In this document: piece by piece, positions 42,183-51,595 of the stretch
How the letters are laid out: every line of letters starts with the position of its first letter
How positions within the stretch are numbered: position 1 is the first letter of the stretch
Source of the DNA: Vibrio salinus
GTDB lineage: Bacteria; Pseudomonadota; Gammaproteobacteria; Enterobacterales; Vibrionaceae
Direction of reading: 5' to 3'
NCBI RefSeq assembly: GCF_021272385.1
Contig: NZ_JAJSDZ010000007.1
Coordinates: forward strand, 186,001 to 250,000
Length of the DNA: 64,000 nucleotides
Translations under genes and position numbers: made by a program
The notes under the pieces: model-generated
The model's input: only the letters and a program-made list of their open reading frames with translations
Databases searched by the model: none
Told to the model about the DNA's origin: nothing

Positions 42183-43202
42183 GTGAACGTATTAGTTACA
42201 GGTGGCCTAGGTTACATTGGCAGCCATACTTGTGTGCAGATGATAGAGGCCGGTATTACTACGGTCATTATTGATAATTTGTCTAACTCAAACCCTGAGG
42301 TCCTGAATCGGATCGAATCTATTACCGGTATTCGTCCCCGGTTTTTTGAAGGTGATATTCGTAGTGAACGCTTTTTAGATTCGGTGTTTTCTCAGATCCG
42401 TATTCATTCCGTCATTCATTTTGCAGGCCTAAAAGCCGTCGGTGAATCTGTCGCTAAACCCATTGAATATTATGACAATAATGTCAATGGCACTCTGGTG
42501 TTACTCAGAGCTATGCGAAAGTCGGGTCTTAAATCTATTATTTTCAGTTCATCGGCCACTGTGTATGGTGATCCTGAGACAGTTCCAATTACTGAATCCT
42601 CACCGACAGGTAATACAACGAATCCTTATGGAACCAGTAAATGGATGGTTGAACGTTGTTTACAGGACTTACTGGCATCAGATCCTGCCTGGAGTATCAC
42701 TCTTTTACGATATTTTAATCCGGTCGGTGCCCATACCAGCGGATTGATGGGAGAAGACCCTAAAGGGATTCCGAATAACCTGATGCCTTTTATTACTCAG
42801 GTGGCTGTTGGCCGCCGGGAAAAGTTGTCTGTTTTTGGTGATGACTATCCTACTCCGGATGGAACCGGCGTTCGGGATTATATTCATGTAATGGATTTGG
42901 CTGATGGTCACATAGCTGCGTTGCGGGAAGTCAGTAAAAGAGAAGGTTTGCATGTCTTTAATCTTGGAACCGGAAAGGGGACAAGTGTTCTTGAGATGCT
43001 TTCCGCGTTCAGTGAGTCTTGCGGTCATCCTGTGCCTTATCAGATTTGTCCACGTCGCCCCGGTGATATTGCTGAATGCTGGGCAAGCACGGCTAAAGCC
43101 GAAAAAGAGCTGAACTGGAAAGCGACCCGAAATGTGGCCGATATGACTAGAGATAGCTGGCGCTGGCAGTCTGAAAATCCAGATGGTTATGAAAAAAAAT
43201 AA
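42183..43202 (+). CDS. galE: UDP-glucose 4-epimerase
   Basis: GalE interconverts UDP-galactose and UDP-glucose, closing the Leloir pathway. The best start is GTG 42183 (339 aa; E. coli 338), with AGAGG five bases upstream. A GTG two codons earlier overlaps that ribosome binding site. The NAD loop is LVTGGLGYIGSHTC, the catalytic Ser is in FSSSATVYG, and the YxxxK pair is in YGTSKWMVE. It is first in galETKM, 31 bp before galT. Confidence 0.96.
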   Translation: MNVLVTGGLGYIGSHTCVQMIEAGITTVIIDNLSNSNPEVLNRIESITGIRPRFFEGDIRSERFLDSVFSQIRIHSVIHFAGLKAVGESVAKPIEYYDNNVNGTLVLLRAMRKSGLKSIIFSSSATVYGDPETVPITESSPTGNTTNPYGTSKWMVERCLQDLLASDPAWSITLLRYFNPVGAHTSGLMGEDPKGIPNNLMPFITQVAVGRREKLSVFGDDYPTPDGTGVRDYIHVMDLADGHIAALREVSKREGLHVFNLGTGKGTSVLEMLSAFSESCGHPVPYQICPRRPGDIAECWASTAKAEKELNWKATRNVADMTRDSWRWQSENPDGYEKK

Positions 43203-43233
43203 CATATTTCTAAGTAGTTAGAGTCAGGTAATT

Positions 43234-44286
43234 ATGTCTAAAAATTTATTTAATCCGGTTGATGATCCTCATCGTCGTTACAATCCTTTAACTGGTCAGT
43301 GGGTATTAGTTTCTCCTCACCGGGCTAAGCGTCCGTGGAGCGGACAGGATGAAGCGCCTTCTGATCAGATTCTTCCTCCTTATGACGAAAAATGTTTTTT
43401 ATGCCCTACAAATACCCGTATTTCAGGAGACAAAAACCCGGACTATCAGGGAACGTATGTTTTCAGTAACGATTTTGCTGCATTAAAACCGGATACACCG
43501 GAAGCGCCGGAGTCTGAAAATCCATTATTCAGGACTCAGAGTGCGCGTGGGTTAAGCCGGGTTATTTGCTTTTCTCCGGACCACAATAAAACACTGCCGG
43601 AATTGCCGGTTGATAAAATTCGGGGAGTTATTGATACCTGGAATGAACAACTGGAAGAATTGGGGCAGGAATATCTTTGGGTTCAGGCCTTTGAAAACAA
43701 AGGTGAAACAATGGGGTGCTCACAACCTCATCCGCACGGTCAGATTTGGGCAAACAGTTTTTTGCCTAATGAAATTGAAAGAAAAGACATGAACCTTAGG
43801 GCTTATCAGGTTCAACATGGTTCTAATCTGTTGGTGGATTATGTCAAAGCAGAGCTGGAAAGTGCTGAACGTGTTGTGGTCGAAACTACGCACTGGGTTG
43901 CTGTCGTGCCATATTGGGCTGCCTGGCCATTTGAAACCTTGCTATTGCCGAAAATGCATATCCGGCGCATGAGTGAGTTGAATGAAGAGCAAAAATCGGA
44001 TCTGGCTCTGGCGTTGAAAAAACTGACCAGTCGCTATGACAACCTTTTCCAGTGTTCTTTTCCTTATTCAATGGGCTGGCACTATGCGCCATTTTTTAAA
44101 GACGGCTCAGGCATTGAACACTGGCAACTTCACGCGCTTTTCTATCCGCCTTTGCTGAGAAGTGCCACGGTTCGTAAATTTATGGTCGGGTATGAAATGT
44201 TGGCGGAAACCCAGAGGGACCTGACTGCTGAGCAGGCGGCAGAGCGTTTAAGGTCCTTAAGCGATATCCATTACAAAGAACAATAA
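43234..44286 (+). CDS. galT: Galactose-1-phosphate uridylyltransferase
   Basis: GalT transfers UMP between UDP-glucose and galactose-1-phosphate. The 350 residues include the nucleophile motif HPHGQIWAN (uridylylated histidine), the zinc-ligand segment CFLCPTN, and the C-terminal HxxFFKDGSG-like region ([18 protein letters not shown]). Length matches E. coli (348). It lies 31 bp after galE and 74 bp before galK. Confidence 0.97.
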   Translation: MSKNLFNPVDDPHRRYNPLTGQWVLVSPHRAKRPWSGQDEAPSDQILPPYDEKCFLCPTNTRISGDKNPDYQGTYVFSNDFAALKPDTPEAPESENPLFRTQSARGLSRVICFSPDHNKTLPELPVDKIRGVIDTWNEQLEELGQEYLWVQAFENKGETMGCSQPHPHGQIWANSFLPNEIERKDMNLRAYQVQHGSNLLVDYVKAELESAERVVVETTHWVAVVPYWAAWPFETLLLPKMHIRRMSELNEEQKSDLALALKKLTSRYDNLFQCSFPYSMGWHYAPFFKDGSGIEHWQLHALFYPPLLRSATVRKFMVGYEMLAETQRDLTAEQAAERLRSLSDIHYKEQ

Positions 44287-44360
44287 TACGTTGAACCAAC
44301 ACGAGTTGGTTAATTGAATAAATTTGCCTTATATGGCTACAGATAAATGAGAATACCGTC

Positions 44361-45515
44361 ATGAAAGACTTAATCCAGACAGTAAAAGCGGCGTTTATAC
44401 AGACTCTTGGTTATGAACCTGAAAAAATTATTCAGGCACCGGGCCGGGTGAATCTGATTGGAGAACATACTGATTATAATGATGGTTTTGTTTTACCCTG
44501 TGCGATTAATTATCAGGTGATTGTCGCGGCATCAAAAAGAGAAGACAACACTGTCAGAGTGGTTTCTGCTGATTATGAGAATAAGATAGATGAGTTTGAT
44601 TTTACAAAAGAAATTGAATTTCAGTCTGATAAAATGTGGGCGAATTATATTCGAGGCGTGGTGAAGTATTTAAAAGAACGAGGTCTTGAGTTCAAAGGTG
44701 TTGATCTTGCGGTGAGTGGTAATGTCCCTCAGGGTGCCGGTCTGAGTTCTTCTGCTGCACTTGAAGTTGTTATCGGTCAGACAATAAAAGAGTTATATGG
44801 GTTGTCTATTTCTCAGGCCGAAATTGCACTGAATGGTCAGCAGGCTGAAAATCAGTTTGTCGGATGTAACTGTGGCATCATGGACCAGCTTATTTCGGCT
44901 GAAGGACAGGAAAGTCATGCTTTGCTCATTGACTGCCGGTCTTTGGAGACTCAGGCTGTTGAAATGCCGGAAAGCATGTCAGTTGTCATTATTAATTCGA
45001 ATAAGAAAAGAGGACTGGTGGACAGTGAATATAATGTTCGCAGGGCTCAATGTGAGGAAGCTGCCAGACTGTTTGAAGTAAAAGCGTTAAGAGACGTCAC
45101 GATTGAGCAGTTTGAACAGGGATGCGATCGTTTATCAGATGTTGTTGCCCGACGGGCTCGTCATGTCATTTCCGAAAATGCCCGGACACTTGAAGCCGTG
45201 GATGCTCTGCGTCATGGTGACATGATCCGGATGAGCCAGTTAATGGCCGAGTCTCACCGCTCAATGAGAGATGACTTTGAGATTACGGTTAAAGAAATTG
45301 ATACGCTGGTTGAGATTGTGAAAAAAGCCGTTGGTGAACAAGGTGGTGTCCGAATGACCGGTGGTGGTTTTGGTGGGTGTGTCGTTGCTTTAGTCCCCGA
45401 TTCCATGGTTGGCGTTGTAAAAGAAGCGGTAGAAGCTCAGTACAAAGCCGCAACCGGACTTCAGGAAACCATTTATGTCTGCCAGGCACGCAATGGCGCC
45501 GGATTAGTCGAATAA
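44361..45515 (+). CDS. galK: Galactokinase
   Basis: GalK phosphorylates alpha-D-galactose at C1. The 384 residues show the galactokinase signature [19 protein letters not shown], the GHMP ATP loop [15 protein letters not shown], the catalytic aspartate region [12 protein letters not shown], and motif 3 [14 protein letters not shown]. Length is close to E. coli (382). It lies 15 bp before galM. Confidence 0.97.
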   Translation: MKDLIQTVKAAFIQTLGYEPEKIIQAPGRVNLIGEHTDYNDGFVLPCAINYQVIVAASKREDNTVRVVSADYENKIDEFDFTKEIEFQSDKMWANYIRGVVKYLKERGLEFKGVDLAVSGNVPQGAGLSSSAALEVVIGQTIKELYGLSISQAEIALNGQQAENQFVGCNCGIMDQLISAEGQESHALLIDCRSLETQAVEMPESMSVVIINSNKKRGLVDSEYNVRRAQCEEAARLFEVKALRDVTIEQFEQGCDRLSDVVARRARHVISENARTLEAVDALRHGDMIRMSQLMAESHRSMRDDFEITVKEIDTLVEIVKKAVGEQGGVRMTGGGFGGCVVALVPDSMVGVVKEAVEAQYKAATGLQETIYVCQARNGAGLVE

Positions 45516-45530
45516 CAACAGGATGACATC

Positions 45531-46607
45531 ATGACAGACTCTTTATACGAAACGCTGAATAATACAATGGGGCAGACCCCTTCCTATGATGATAAACCAG
45601 CACAGCTTGTTCATCTTAGGAATGATAAGGGAATGACCGTGACTCTGATGGATATTGGGGCAACCTGGTTAAGTTGTTCGGTGCCGGTGAAGTCCGGACA
45701 AAGAGAAGTATTACTTCGTGCGGGAAATATGAAAGAGCATGTTCGTCAGACAGCCTTTCTCGGGGCTATTGTCGGTCGTTTTGCTAACCGTTTGAAATCC
45801 GGTAGATTTACTATCGGTAGTGATACTTTTCAGGTCAGTACAAATGAAGGTGAAAATACCCTTCACGGGGGTAGGAAAGGGTTTGATAAACGTCGCTGGA
45901 CCATCATAAATCCATCAGAGCGGGAGGTGACGTTTTCTTTGAAGTCTGCTGATGGTGATCAAGGATTTCCCGGCAATTTATCGGCCTCAGTTCGCTATTT
46001 TCTGACAGATGATAATCGTCTGGAAATCCATTATCAGGCAGATGTGGACAAGACGTGTCCGGTTAACTTAACCAATCATGCTTATTTTAATTTGTCAGGT
46101 ATTGATAATCTGCAAAGTTGTCTGGATCATTCGATGCAGATGGATGCACCTTATTATTTACCGACAGAAAAAGACATGTTGCCGACCGGGGAATGTAAGC
46201 CGACTCAAGGGACTGTGTTTGATTTTGCCAAAAGAAAACGTATAGGAGAACATTTCCTCGAAGATGAGGATCAAATGACCGCCAGTGGATTTGATCATGC
46301 CTTTATTCTGAATGAGACGAAAACAGACGGTCAGCGGGCTGTTGTGTCTCTGATGAGTCCCGATGGTGATCTTGAAATGCAGATAAGAACCACTAAGCCG
46401 GCAATTCAGGTCTATTCTGGCAATTTTCTTCAGGGAGTCATTGGAACTAAAGGTGAGTATGCCAATCACGCCGGGATTGCTTTGGAAACGCAATATCTGC
46501 CAGATGGCCCCAATCATTCAGAGTGGAAAGGAATGACGGGCGTTATTTCCGCCGGTGAACCTTATCGTCATCTGACTTCGTATACCTTTATTACCAGAGC
46601 GCTTTAG
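45531..46607 (+). CDS. galM: Aldose 1-epimerase (galactose mutarotase)
   Basis: GalM converts beta- to alpha-D-galactose, the form used by GalK. The 358 residues have the family segments GAIVGRFANRLKSGRF, LHGGRKGFDKRRW, and NLTNHAYFNLSG with the catalytic histidine, and the C-terminal glutamate in GIALETQYLPDGPNH. It is the last gene of galETKM. Its TAG overlaps the stop of the convergent galR (shared TTAG), so no terminator hairpin fits between them. Confidence 0.96.
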   Translation: MTDSLYETLNNTMGQTPSYDDKPAQLVHLRNDKGMTVTLMDIGATWLSCSVPVKSGQREVLLRAGNMKEHVRQTAFLGAIVGRFANRLKSGRFTIGSDTFQVSTNEGENTLHGGRKGFDKRRWTIINPSEREVTFSLKSADGDQGFPGNLSASVRYFLTDDNRLEIHYQADVDKTCPVNLTNHAYFNLSGIDNLQSCLDHSMQMDAPYYLPTEKDMLPTGECKPTQGTVFDFAKRKRIGEHFLEDEDQMTASGFDHAFILNETKTDGQRAVVSLMSPDGDLEMQIRTTKPAIQVYSGNFLQGVIGTKGEYANHAGIALETQYLPDGPNHSEWKGMTGVISAGEPYRHLTSYTFITRAL

Positions 46608-47608
46608 TCGGCGTATTTTATTACAGAGTCTCGCCTTACTACTGTAGGCGAGAACCTGAGCAGTTCCGGTTTTATTTCTTCATCATTTGTTAATCTTAGT
46701 GCCAGATTAATGGCTTTCTCTGCCATCATTTCAATGGGATAACGCACCGTTGTCAGACGGGGGTAGACGTAACGGGCAATCAAGACATCATCGAAACCGA
46801 TGACCGATAAATGTTCAGGAACAGCGATGCCATTATCGTGGGCAACCGACAACACGCCAGCGGCCATATTATCGTTATAGCAAACCACACCGGTCATTTG
46901 TACCGATTTGGTCAGTAGGTTAGTCATTGCTTCTTCTCCACCTTCACTGCTTGGAGAGCCATAATCAATGTAGCCATCCGGTAGATCAATACCATTGTCT
47001 TGCAGAGCGGCCTGATATCCCTGAATACGCTCATCCACATCTTCGATGTCATGGTTTGAGCTGACATATGCAATTTTCTTGTGACCATGGCGGATGAGGT
47101 ATTGAGTGGCCAGATAAGAACCTTTGAAGTTATCGAGCGAGATACAACGATCCGCAATTTCATCGATATGGCGATTAATCAACACCATGCTTTTAATTTC
47201 TCTGGCATAGCTGATTAATTCCTCATCACTTAAGGCTTTTGAATGGATAACAAAAGCATCACAACGGTTGTTAATCAGCAGTTCTATTGCTTCTCTCTCT
47301 TTTTTGGAATCGTGGTGTCCGTTGCCTATCAAGGTGTGTTTACCATGTTCATTTGCAATGGCATCAATGGCTTTGATTAATGTACCAAAAAAAGGATCCG
47401 ATACGTCTCCAACCAATACCCCGACCGTGTTTGTATTTTGACTGACTAATGCTTTTGCCGCCGCATTAGGCCGGTAGCCTAACTTGCTCATGGCTTCTGT
47501 TACCGAAGCGATGGCCGCTTTACTGGCTTTCGGGGATTTATTGATGACTCGGGAAACGGTGGCAATTGAAACACCGGCTTCTTTGGCTACATCTTTTATG
47601 GTTGACAT
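46604..47608 (-). CDS. galR: Galactose operon repressor, LacI family
   Basis: GalR represses the gal genes until galactose binds. The 334 residues have the LacI helix-turn-helix (TIKDVAKEAGVSIATVSRVIN), the hinge YRPNAAAKALVSQ, and a ligand-binding domain closely like E. coli GalR/GalS (GDVSDPFFGTLIKAI, CYNDNMAAGVLSV, IGFDDVLIARYVYPRLTTVR). It faces galM tail to tail and is divergent from the galactose symporter. Matching operators occur before both galE and the symporter. A half-operator-like AATGG...CCATT dyad (near 47657-47674) lies just upstream of its own start. Confidence 0.93.
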   Translation of the reverse strand: MSTIKDVAKEAGVSIATVSRVINKSPKASKAAIASVTEAMSKLGYRPNAAAKALVSQNTNTVGVLVGDVSDPFFGTLIKAIDAIANEHGKHTLIGNGHHDSKKEREAIELLINNRCDAFVIHSKALSDEELISYAREIKSMVLINRHIDEIADRCISLDNFKGSYLATQYLIRHGHKKIAYVSSNHDIEDVDERIQGYQAALQDNGIDLPDGYIDYGSPSSEGGEEAMTNLLTKSVQMTGVVCYNDNMAAGVLSVAHDNGIAVPEHLSVIGFDDVLIARYVYPRLTTVRYPIEMMAEKAINLALRLTNDEEIKPELLRFSPTVVRRDSVIKYAD

Positions 47609-47856
47609 TCTTTACCTCATCACATTGTTGCGGACAGTATAATATAACTGAATGTAATGGTTTCGTTTCCATTTCCTAAGTGTGCGCTGTTACATATTTA
47701 TTTTTCTAAATTTGCTTCTTTATAGTCATTATTATCATAAAATGTGTAATTGTTTTCATATATTTCAGATAGACTATTGAAAACAAAACATATCAGAAAT
47801 TTATTATTATTTAATGTATTGTTTTTACTATATATATATGTAGTAAAAAATCATAT

Positions 47857-47872
47857 TTGAAAGCGTTTACAA
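47857..47872. promoter_or_regulatory. GalR-type operator 1 of the galactose symporter
   Basis: TTGAAAGCGTTTACAA, a CG-centred operator. It lies in the 429-bp galR-symporter intergenic region, which is otherwise very AT-rich and shows an unassigned inverted repeat TGTTTTCA (47751-47758) / TGAAAACA (47778-47785). Confidence 0.75.
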
Positions 47873-47963
47873 TTTTTTATTGATGCTTGTTTTTATTGAT
47901 AATTTCCTATATTTCCAATAAGTATGAAGATTATAAGTAATAGATAGGATCATTTTTTATAGA

Positions 47964-47979
47964 TGTGACAAGGATTACA
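47964..47979. promoter_or_regulatory. CRP-like site of the galactose symporter
   Basis: TGTGACAAGGATTACA fits TGTGA-N6-TCACA with one mismatch in the right half. It lies between the two operators and 59 bp upstream of the symporter start, suggesting catabolite control. Confidence 0.55.
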
Positions 47980-47989
47980 TAATGACTTT

Positions 47990-48005
47990 TTGGAAACGTT
48001 TACAA
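47990..48005. promoter_or_regulatory. GalR-type operator 2 of the galactose symporter
   Basis: TTGGAAACGTTTACAA, a near-perfect GalR-type site with its centre 133 bp from operator 1 and 40 bp before the symporter start. Two spaced operators suggest DNA looping. Confidence 0.8.
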
Positions 48006-48037
48006 TACTTCGGTAAAAACATAACAACGGGAACAAA

Positions 48038-49672
48038 ATGATGTCGAACATAGATCATGGTTTGAGTTTTATAGACATAATGGTTTTTGCCATTTATGTC
48101 TTAATCATTATCGGGGTTGGCCTGTGGGTCTCCCGGGATAAAAAAGGCGTAGAAAAAAGTACTGAAGACTATTTTCTGGCAGGGAAATCATTACCCTGGT
48201 GGGCCGTTGGTGCATCTTTGATTGCTGCCAATATTTCTGCTGAGCAATTTATTGGTATGTCTGGTTCGGGCTATTCCATCGGGTTGGCGATAGCATCATA
48301 TGAATGGATGTCTGCTCTGACACTGATTATTGTCGGTAAGTACTTCCTGCCTATTTTCATTGATAAAGGTATTTACACCATTCCAGAGTTTGTTGAAAAG
48401 CGTTTTAATAAGCGGTTGAAAACTATTCTGGCTGTATTCTGGATTGCTCTGTACATTTTCGTCAATTTAACGTCTGTTTTGTATTTGGGTGGTTTGGCAC
48501 TTGAAACAATTTTGGGTATCCCTTTGATGTACGCGATCATTGGCCTAGCCGTTTTTGCTTTGGTTTATTCCATTTATGGTGGTTTATCTGCGGTTGTTTG
48601 GACAGATGTTATTCAGGTTTTCTTCCTAGTTCTTGGCGGATTTATGACAACCTATATTGCTGTCGGTTTCATCGGCGGTTCTGATGGCTGGTTCTCGGGA
48701 TTGTCAAAAATGGTTGCTGCAGCCCCAGACCATTTTGAGATGATACTGGATCAAAGTAATCCTCAGTTTATGAATCTTCCTGGTATTGCTGTTTTAATTG
48801 GTGGTCTTTGGGTAGCAAATCTGTATTACTGGGGTTTTAACCAATATATTATCCAGCGTACTCTTGCTGCTAAATCGGTTCCTGAAGCTCAGAAAGGTAT
48901 TGTTTTTGCAGCTTTTCTTAAAATGATCGTACCATTTTTGGTTGTACTGCCTGGGATTGCTGCTTACGTTATTACTTCTAGTCCGGAATTAATGGCTAGT
49001 CTGAGTGATATGGCGATGACGAATGTACCAAGTGCAGCACATGCTGATAAAGCCTACCCATGGTTGACTCAGTTCCTGCCGGTTGGTGTGAAAGGTATTG
49101 TCTTTGCAGCGCTTGCGGCAGCGATAGTTTCTTCTCTGGCATCTATGCTGAATTCAACGGCAACCATCTTTACGATGGATATCTATAAAGAATATATTGC
49201 CCCTGATTCTGGTGATCATAAATTGGTGAATGTGGGTCGTCTGACCGCAATTGTAGCATTGATTATCGCCTGTTTTATTGCGCCAATGCTTGGTGGTATC
49301 GGACAGGCATTTCAGTATATTCAGGAATATACTGGTCTTGTCAGCCCTGGTATCCTGGCCGTATTCCTTCTTGGTCTTTTCTGGAAAAAAACCACCAGTA
49401 AGGGAGCCATCACTGGCGTACTGGCATCCATTCCATTTGCGCTATTCCTGAAATTTATGCCGTTATCTATGCCATTTATGGATCAAATGCTGTACACATT
49501 GTTGTTTACTATGACGGTCATTGCCTTTACCAGTCTGAGTACATCAAAACATGATGACCACCCAAGAGGCATCAGTCTGACATCCGAAATGTTTGTGACA
49601 GATAAAGGATTTAACATTGCTTCTTATGGCATTATGATCATTTTAGCGGTGCTTTATACTTTGTTCTGGTAA
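48038..49672 (+). CDS. sglT: Sodium/galactose symporter (vSGLT type, SSS family)
   Basis: Imports galactose or glucose with Na+ through the inner membrane. The 544 residues are nearly identical in pattern to the structurally solved V. parahaemolyticus vSGLT. EDYFLAGKSLPWWAVGASL is present, as are the sugar-contacting Gln (vSGLT Q69, in NISAEQFIG) and Glu (E88, in SYEWMSA). FNQYIIQRTLAAKS and ALAAAIVSSLASMLNSTATI, the sodium-site helix, are also present. Fourteen membrane helices are expected. The start may be the first or second of two adjacent ATG codons. It is controlled by two GalR-type operators and supplies galactose to galETKM next door. Confidence 0.97.
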   Translation: MMSNIDHGLSFIDIMVFAIYVLIIIGVGLWVSRDKKGVEKSTEDYFLAGKSLPWWAVGASLIAANISAEQFIGMSGSGYSIGLAIASYEWMSALTLIIVGKYFLPIFIDKGIYTIPEFVEKRFNKRLKTILAVFWIALYIFVNLTSVLYLGGLALETILGIPLMYAIIGLAVFALVYSIYGGLSAVVWTDVIQVFFLVLGGFMTTYIAVGFIGGSDGWFSGLSKMVAAAPDHFEMILDQSNPQFMNLPGIAVLIGGLWVANLYYWGFNQYIIQRTLAAKSVPEAQKGIVFAAFLKMIVPFLVVLPGIAAYVITSSPELMASLSDMAMTNVPSAAHADKAYPWLTQFLPVGVKGIVFAALAAAIVSSLASMLNSTATIFTMDIYKEYIAPDSGDHKLVNVGRLTAIVALIIACFIAPMLGGIGQAFQYIQEYTGLVSPGILAVFLLGLFWKKTTSKGAITGVLASIPFALFLKFMPLSMPFMDQMLYTLLFTMTVIAFTSLSTSKHDDHPRGISLTSEMFVTDKGFNIASYGIMIILAVLYTLFW

Positions 49673-49693
49673 TCTGACCAAAACATCTTAGTC

Positions 49694-49716
49694 AAAAGCC
49701 CCTAATGGGGCTTTTT
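49694..49716 (+). terminator. Terminator after the galactose symporter
   Basis: AAAAGCCCC / GGGGCTTTT with a TAAT loop and a following T-run. It sits only 20 bp before the next gene, so some readthrough into the DUF294 gene is possible. Confidence 0.85.
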
Positions 49717-49737
49717 GTATATTGAGGAGAAAAACAG

Positions 49738-51594
49738 GTGGATGATACCTTACTGCCGAACGTTGTGTCTTTTCTGAAGTCGATTTCGCCTTTTCACTTG
49801 CTCCCTGATGATATTCTGGATGTTATTGCTGCTGAAGCTGAAATTTTGTATCTGGCAAAATCTGATTGCCTTCAGACAAATAAAGATCAGCACCACTATC
49901 TTTATATCATCCGTTCAGGTGTGATTGAGCAACGCTTGTTGGATGGTAGTCTGCGTTCCCGTCTTGGTGAAAATGATATTTTTGGCTTTAGTTTGCATAA
50001 TCAGACGGCCGGAGACGAATATCAGGTCAATGCTATTGAAAGCACATTGCTTTACCGTTTTGACTATGTTGCTTTGCTACGAAGTGTTGCCGACTATCCG
50101 CTGGTTTCGGAGCAACTGGCGTTGAGTGCGAGTCAAAGGATGAGCTCGACGGTTAGCGTCAAATATTCTCAGGGTGAAAAAGGACTGTTTTTTCAGAAAG
50201 TAAAGCAGGTTGCCAGTCAGAATATTGCGATTGCATCTCCGGATATGTCGATTCGGGAGGTGGCGTATTTAATGCGCCATGAAATGGCTTGTTCCTGCTG
50301 TGTGATTGTCAATGAGGGTCAGTTGACCGGTATGGTTACGGACAAAGATATGACTAAGAGGGTGGTTGCGGAAGGAATAGATGTCTCGCGTTCTATTATC
50401 GATGTGATGACAAAATCGCCTCATACGATTCACTGTGATGCTTTGGTTTTGTCGGCGATGAATATGATGATGCAGTATAAAATGCAGAACATTCCGGTTG
50501 TTAATGATAGCAAAAAAGTCATTGGTTTAATTACCCCTCAGCAATTGATTCACAAACACAGTATTCAGGCTATCTTTTTGATTGAAAAAATAACGCGTTG
50601 TAAAAGTATTAATCAATTAGAAGCATTATCTGTAGAAAGGCAGGCAATCTTTGAAGCCATGGCGGAAAGTGCGTTGCCTGCTCAGGTTGTCGGGCAGGTG
50701 ATGAGTATGATTTATGATGCTATTACCCAGCAGTTGCTTCGAATGGCCGAAGATGTGTTTGGTTCTCCTCCCTGCCAGTATGTATGGATTGCTGCAGGCT
50801 CTCATGCGAGACATGAGGTTCATCTTGGATCGGATCAGGATAATGCACTGGTACTTGATGATGGTGCGACGGAGTCGGATAAAGTCTATTTCCACCATTT
50901 TGCCATGTACGTTTGTAAGGGGCTGGATCAGTGTGGTTATCCTTTGTGTAGCGGACGTTTTATGGCGGCGGTACCCCGCTGGTGCCAAACAGTCAGTATG
51001 TGGCAGCAGTATTACCGAAAATGGGCGATGAACCCTGAATATGAAATGTTATTAAATTTGACAGTATTTCTTGATATCAGACCGGTTTATGGGGCAACGG
51101 GTTTATTTGAACAACTTGATAAATATCGGTTGCAACAGGTTACGGGAAATCATCATTTAATGGCGGCATTAGTTCGGAATACGCTCCGAACCCGTCCTCC
51201 TTTAGGTATTTTTAATCATGTTGTGTTGGAAAAAAATGGGGCTAATGAAAATAAGCTGAACATCAAGCGGGCCGCAATAGGCTGTCTGGTTGATCTTGCC
51301 CGGATTTATACGTTGTATGAGGGGGGAGATAAAATGAATACCGAGGACCGTATTCAGTTTGCCCGTGACCGCAATGTCATTAATGAACGTTCAATGCAGG
51401 ATTTACTGGGATCTTACCGTTTTATTAATCAGCTTCGTTATGCTCATCACCTACAATGCCTCCGTCGTGGTGATGGTATTTCTAATTATCTTGATCCCAA
51501 TGAATTTGGAAGCTTTGACCGGCAACATATTAAAGATGTTTTCCGGATCATTAATGGGTTTCAGGAGTCAATAAAAATGAAATTCGGATGTTAA
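49738..51594 (+). CDS. cNMP-binding/CBS/DUF294 nucleotidyltransferase-like protein
   Basis: A 618-residue soluble multidomain protein. A cyclic-nucleotide-binding-like fold occupies about 15-135 and a CBS pair about 165-275 (MVTDKDMTKRVV, QNIPVVNDSKKVIGLIT). A DUF294 nucleotidyltransferase-like core follows with GS at 354-355 and the paired aspartates D366/D368 in GSDQDNALVL, then the DUF294 C-terminal helical domain. GlnD-like chemistry is plausible but unproven. The start is GTG with GAGGAGA upstream. The gene is followed one base later by a DnaQ-type exonuclease; this pair is usually seen next to acetate symporters of the same SSS family. Confidence 0.88.
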   Translation: MDDTLLPNVVSFLKSISPFHLLPDDILDVIAAEAEILYLAKSDCLQTNKDQHHYLYIIRSGVIEQRLLDGSLRSRLGENDIFGFSLHNQTAGDEYQVNAIESTLLYRFDYVALLRSVADYPLVSEQLALSASQRMSSTVSVKYSQGEKGLFFQKVKQVASQNIAIASPDMSIREVAYLMRHEMACSCCVIVNEGQLTGMVTDKDMTKRVVAEGIDVSRSIIDVMTKSPHTIHCDALVLSAMNMMMQYKMQNIPVVNDSKKVIGLITPQQLIHKHSIQAIFLIEKITRCKSINQLEALSVERQAIFEAMAESALPAQVVGQVMSMIYDAITQQLLRMAEDVFGSPPCQYVWIAAGSHARHEVHLGSDQDNALVLDDGATESDKVYFHHFAMYVCKGLDQCGYPLCSGRFMAAVPRWCQTVSMWQQYYRKWAMNPEYEMLLNLTVFLDIRPVYGATGLFEQLDKYRLQQVTGNHHLMAALVRNTLRTRPPLGIFNHVVLEKNGANENKLNIKRAAIGCLVDLARIYTLYEGGDKMNTEDRIQFARDRNVINERSMQDLLGSYRFINQLRYAHHLQCLRRGDGISNYLDPNEFGSFDRQHIKDVFRIINGFQESIKMKFGC

Positions 51595-51595
51595 T

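Noticed and set aside
47657..47674. Full GalR operator in front of galR
   Set aside because: Only one half matches the consensus; the other half is an AATGG/CCATT repeat that does not fit, so it is mentioned only under galR.
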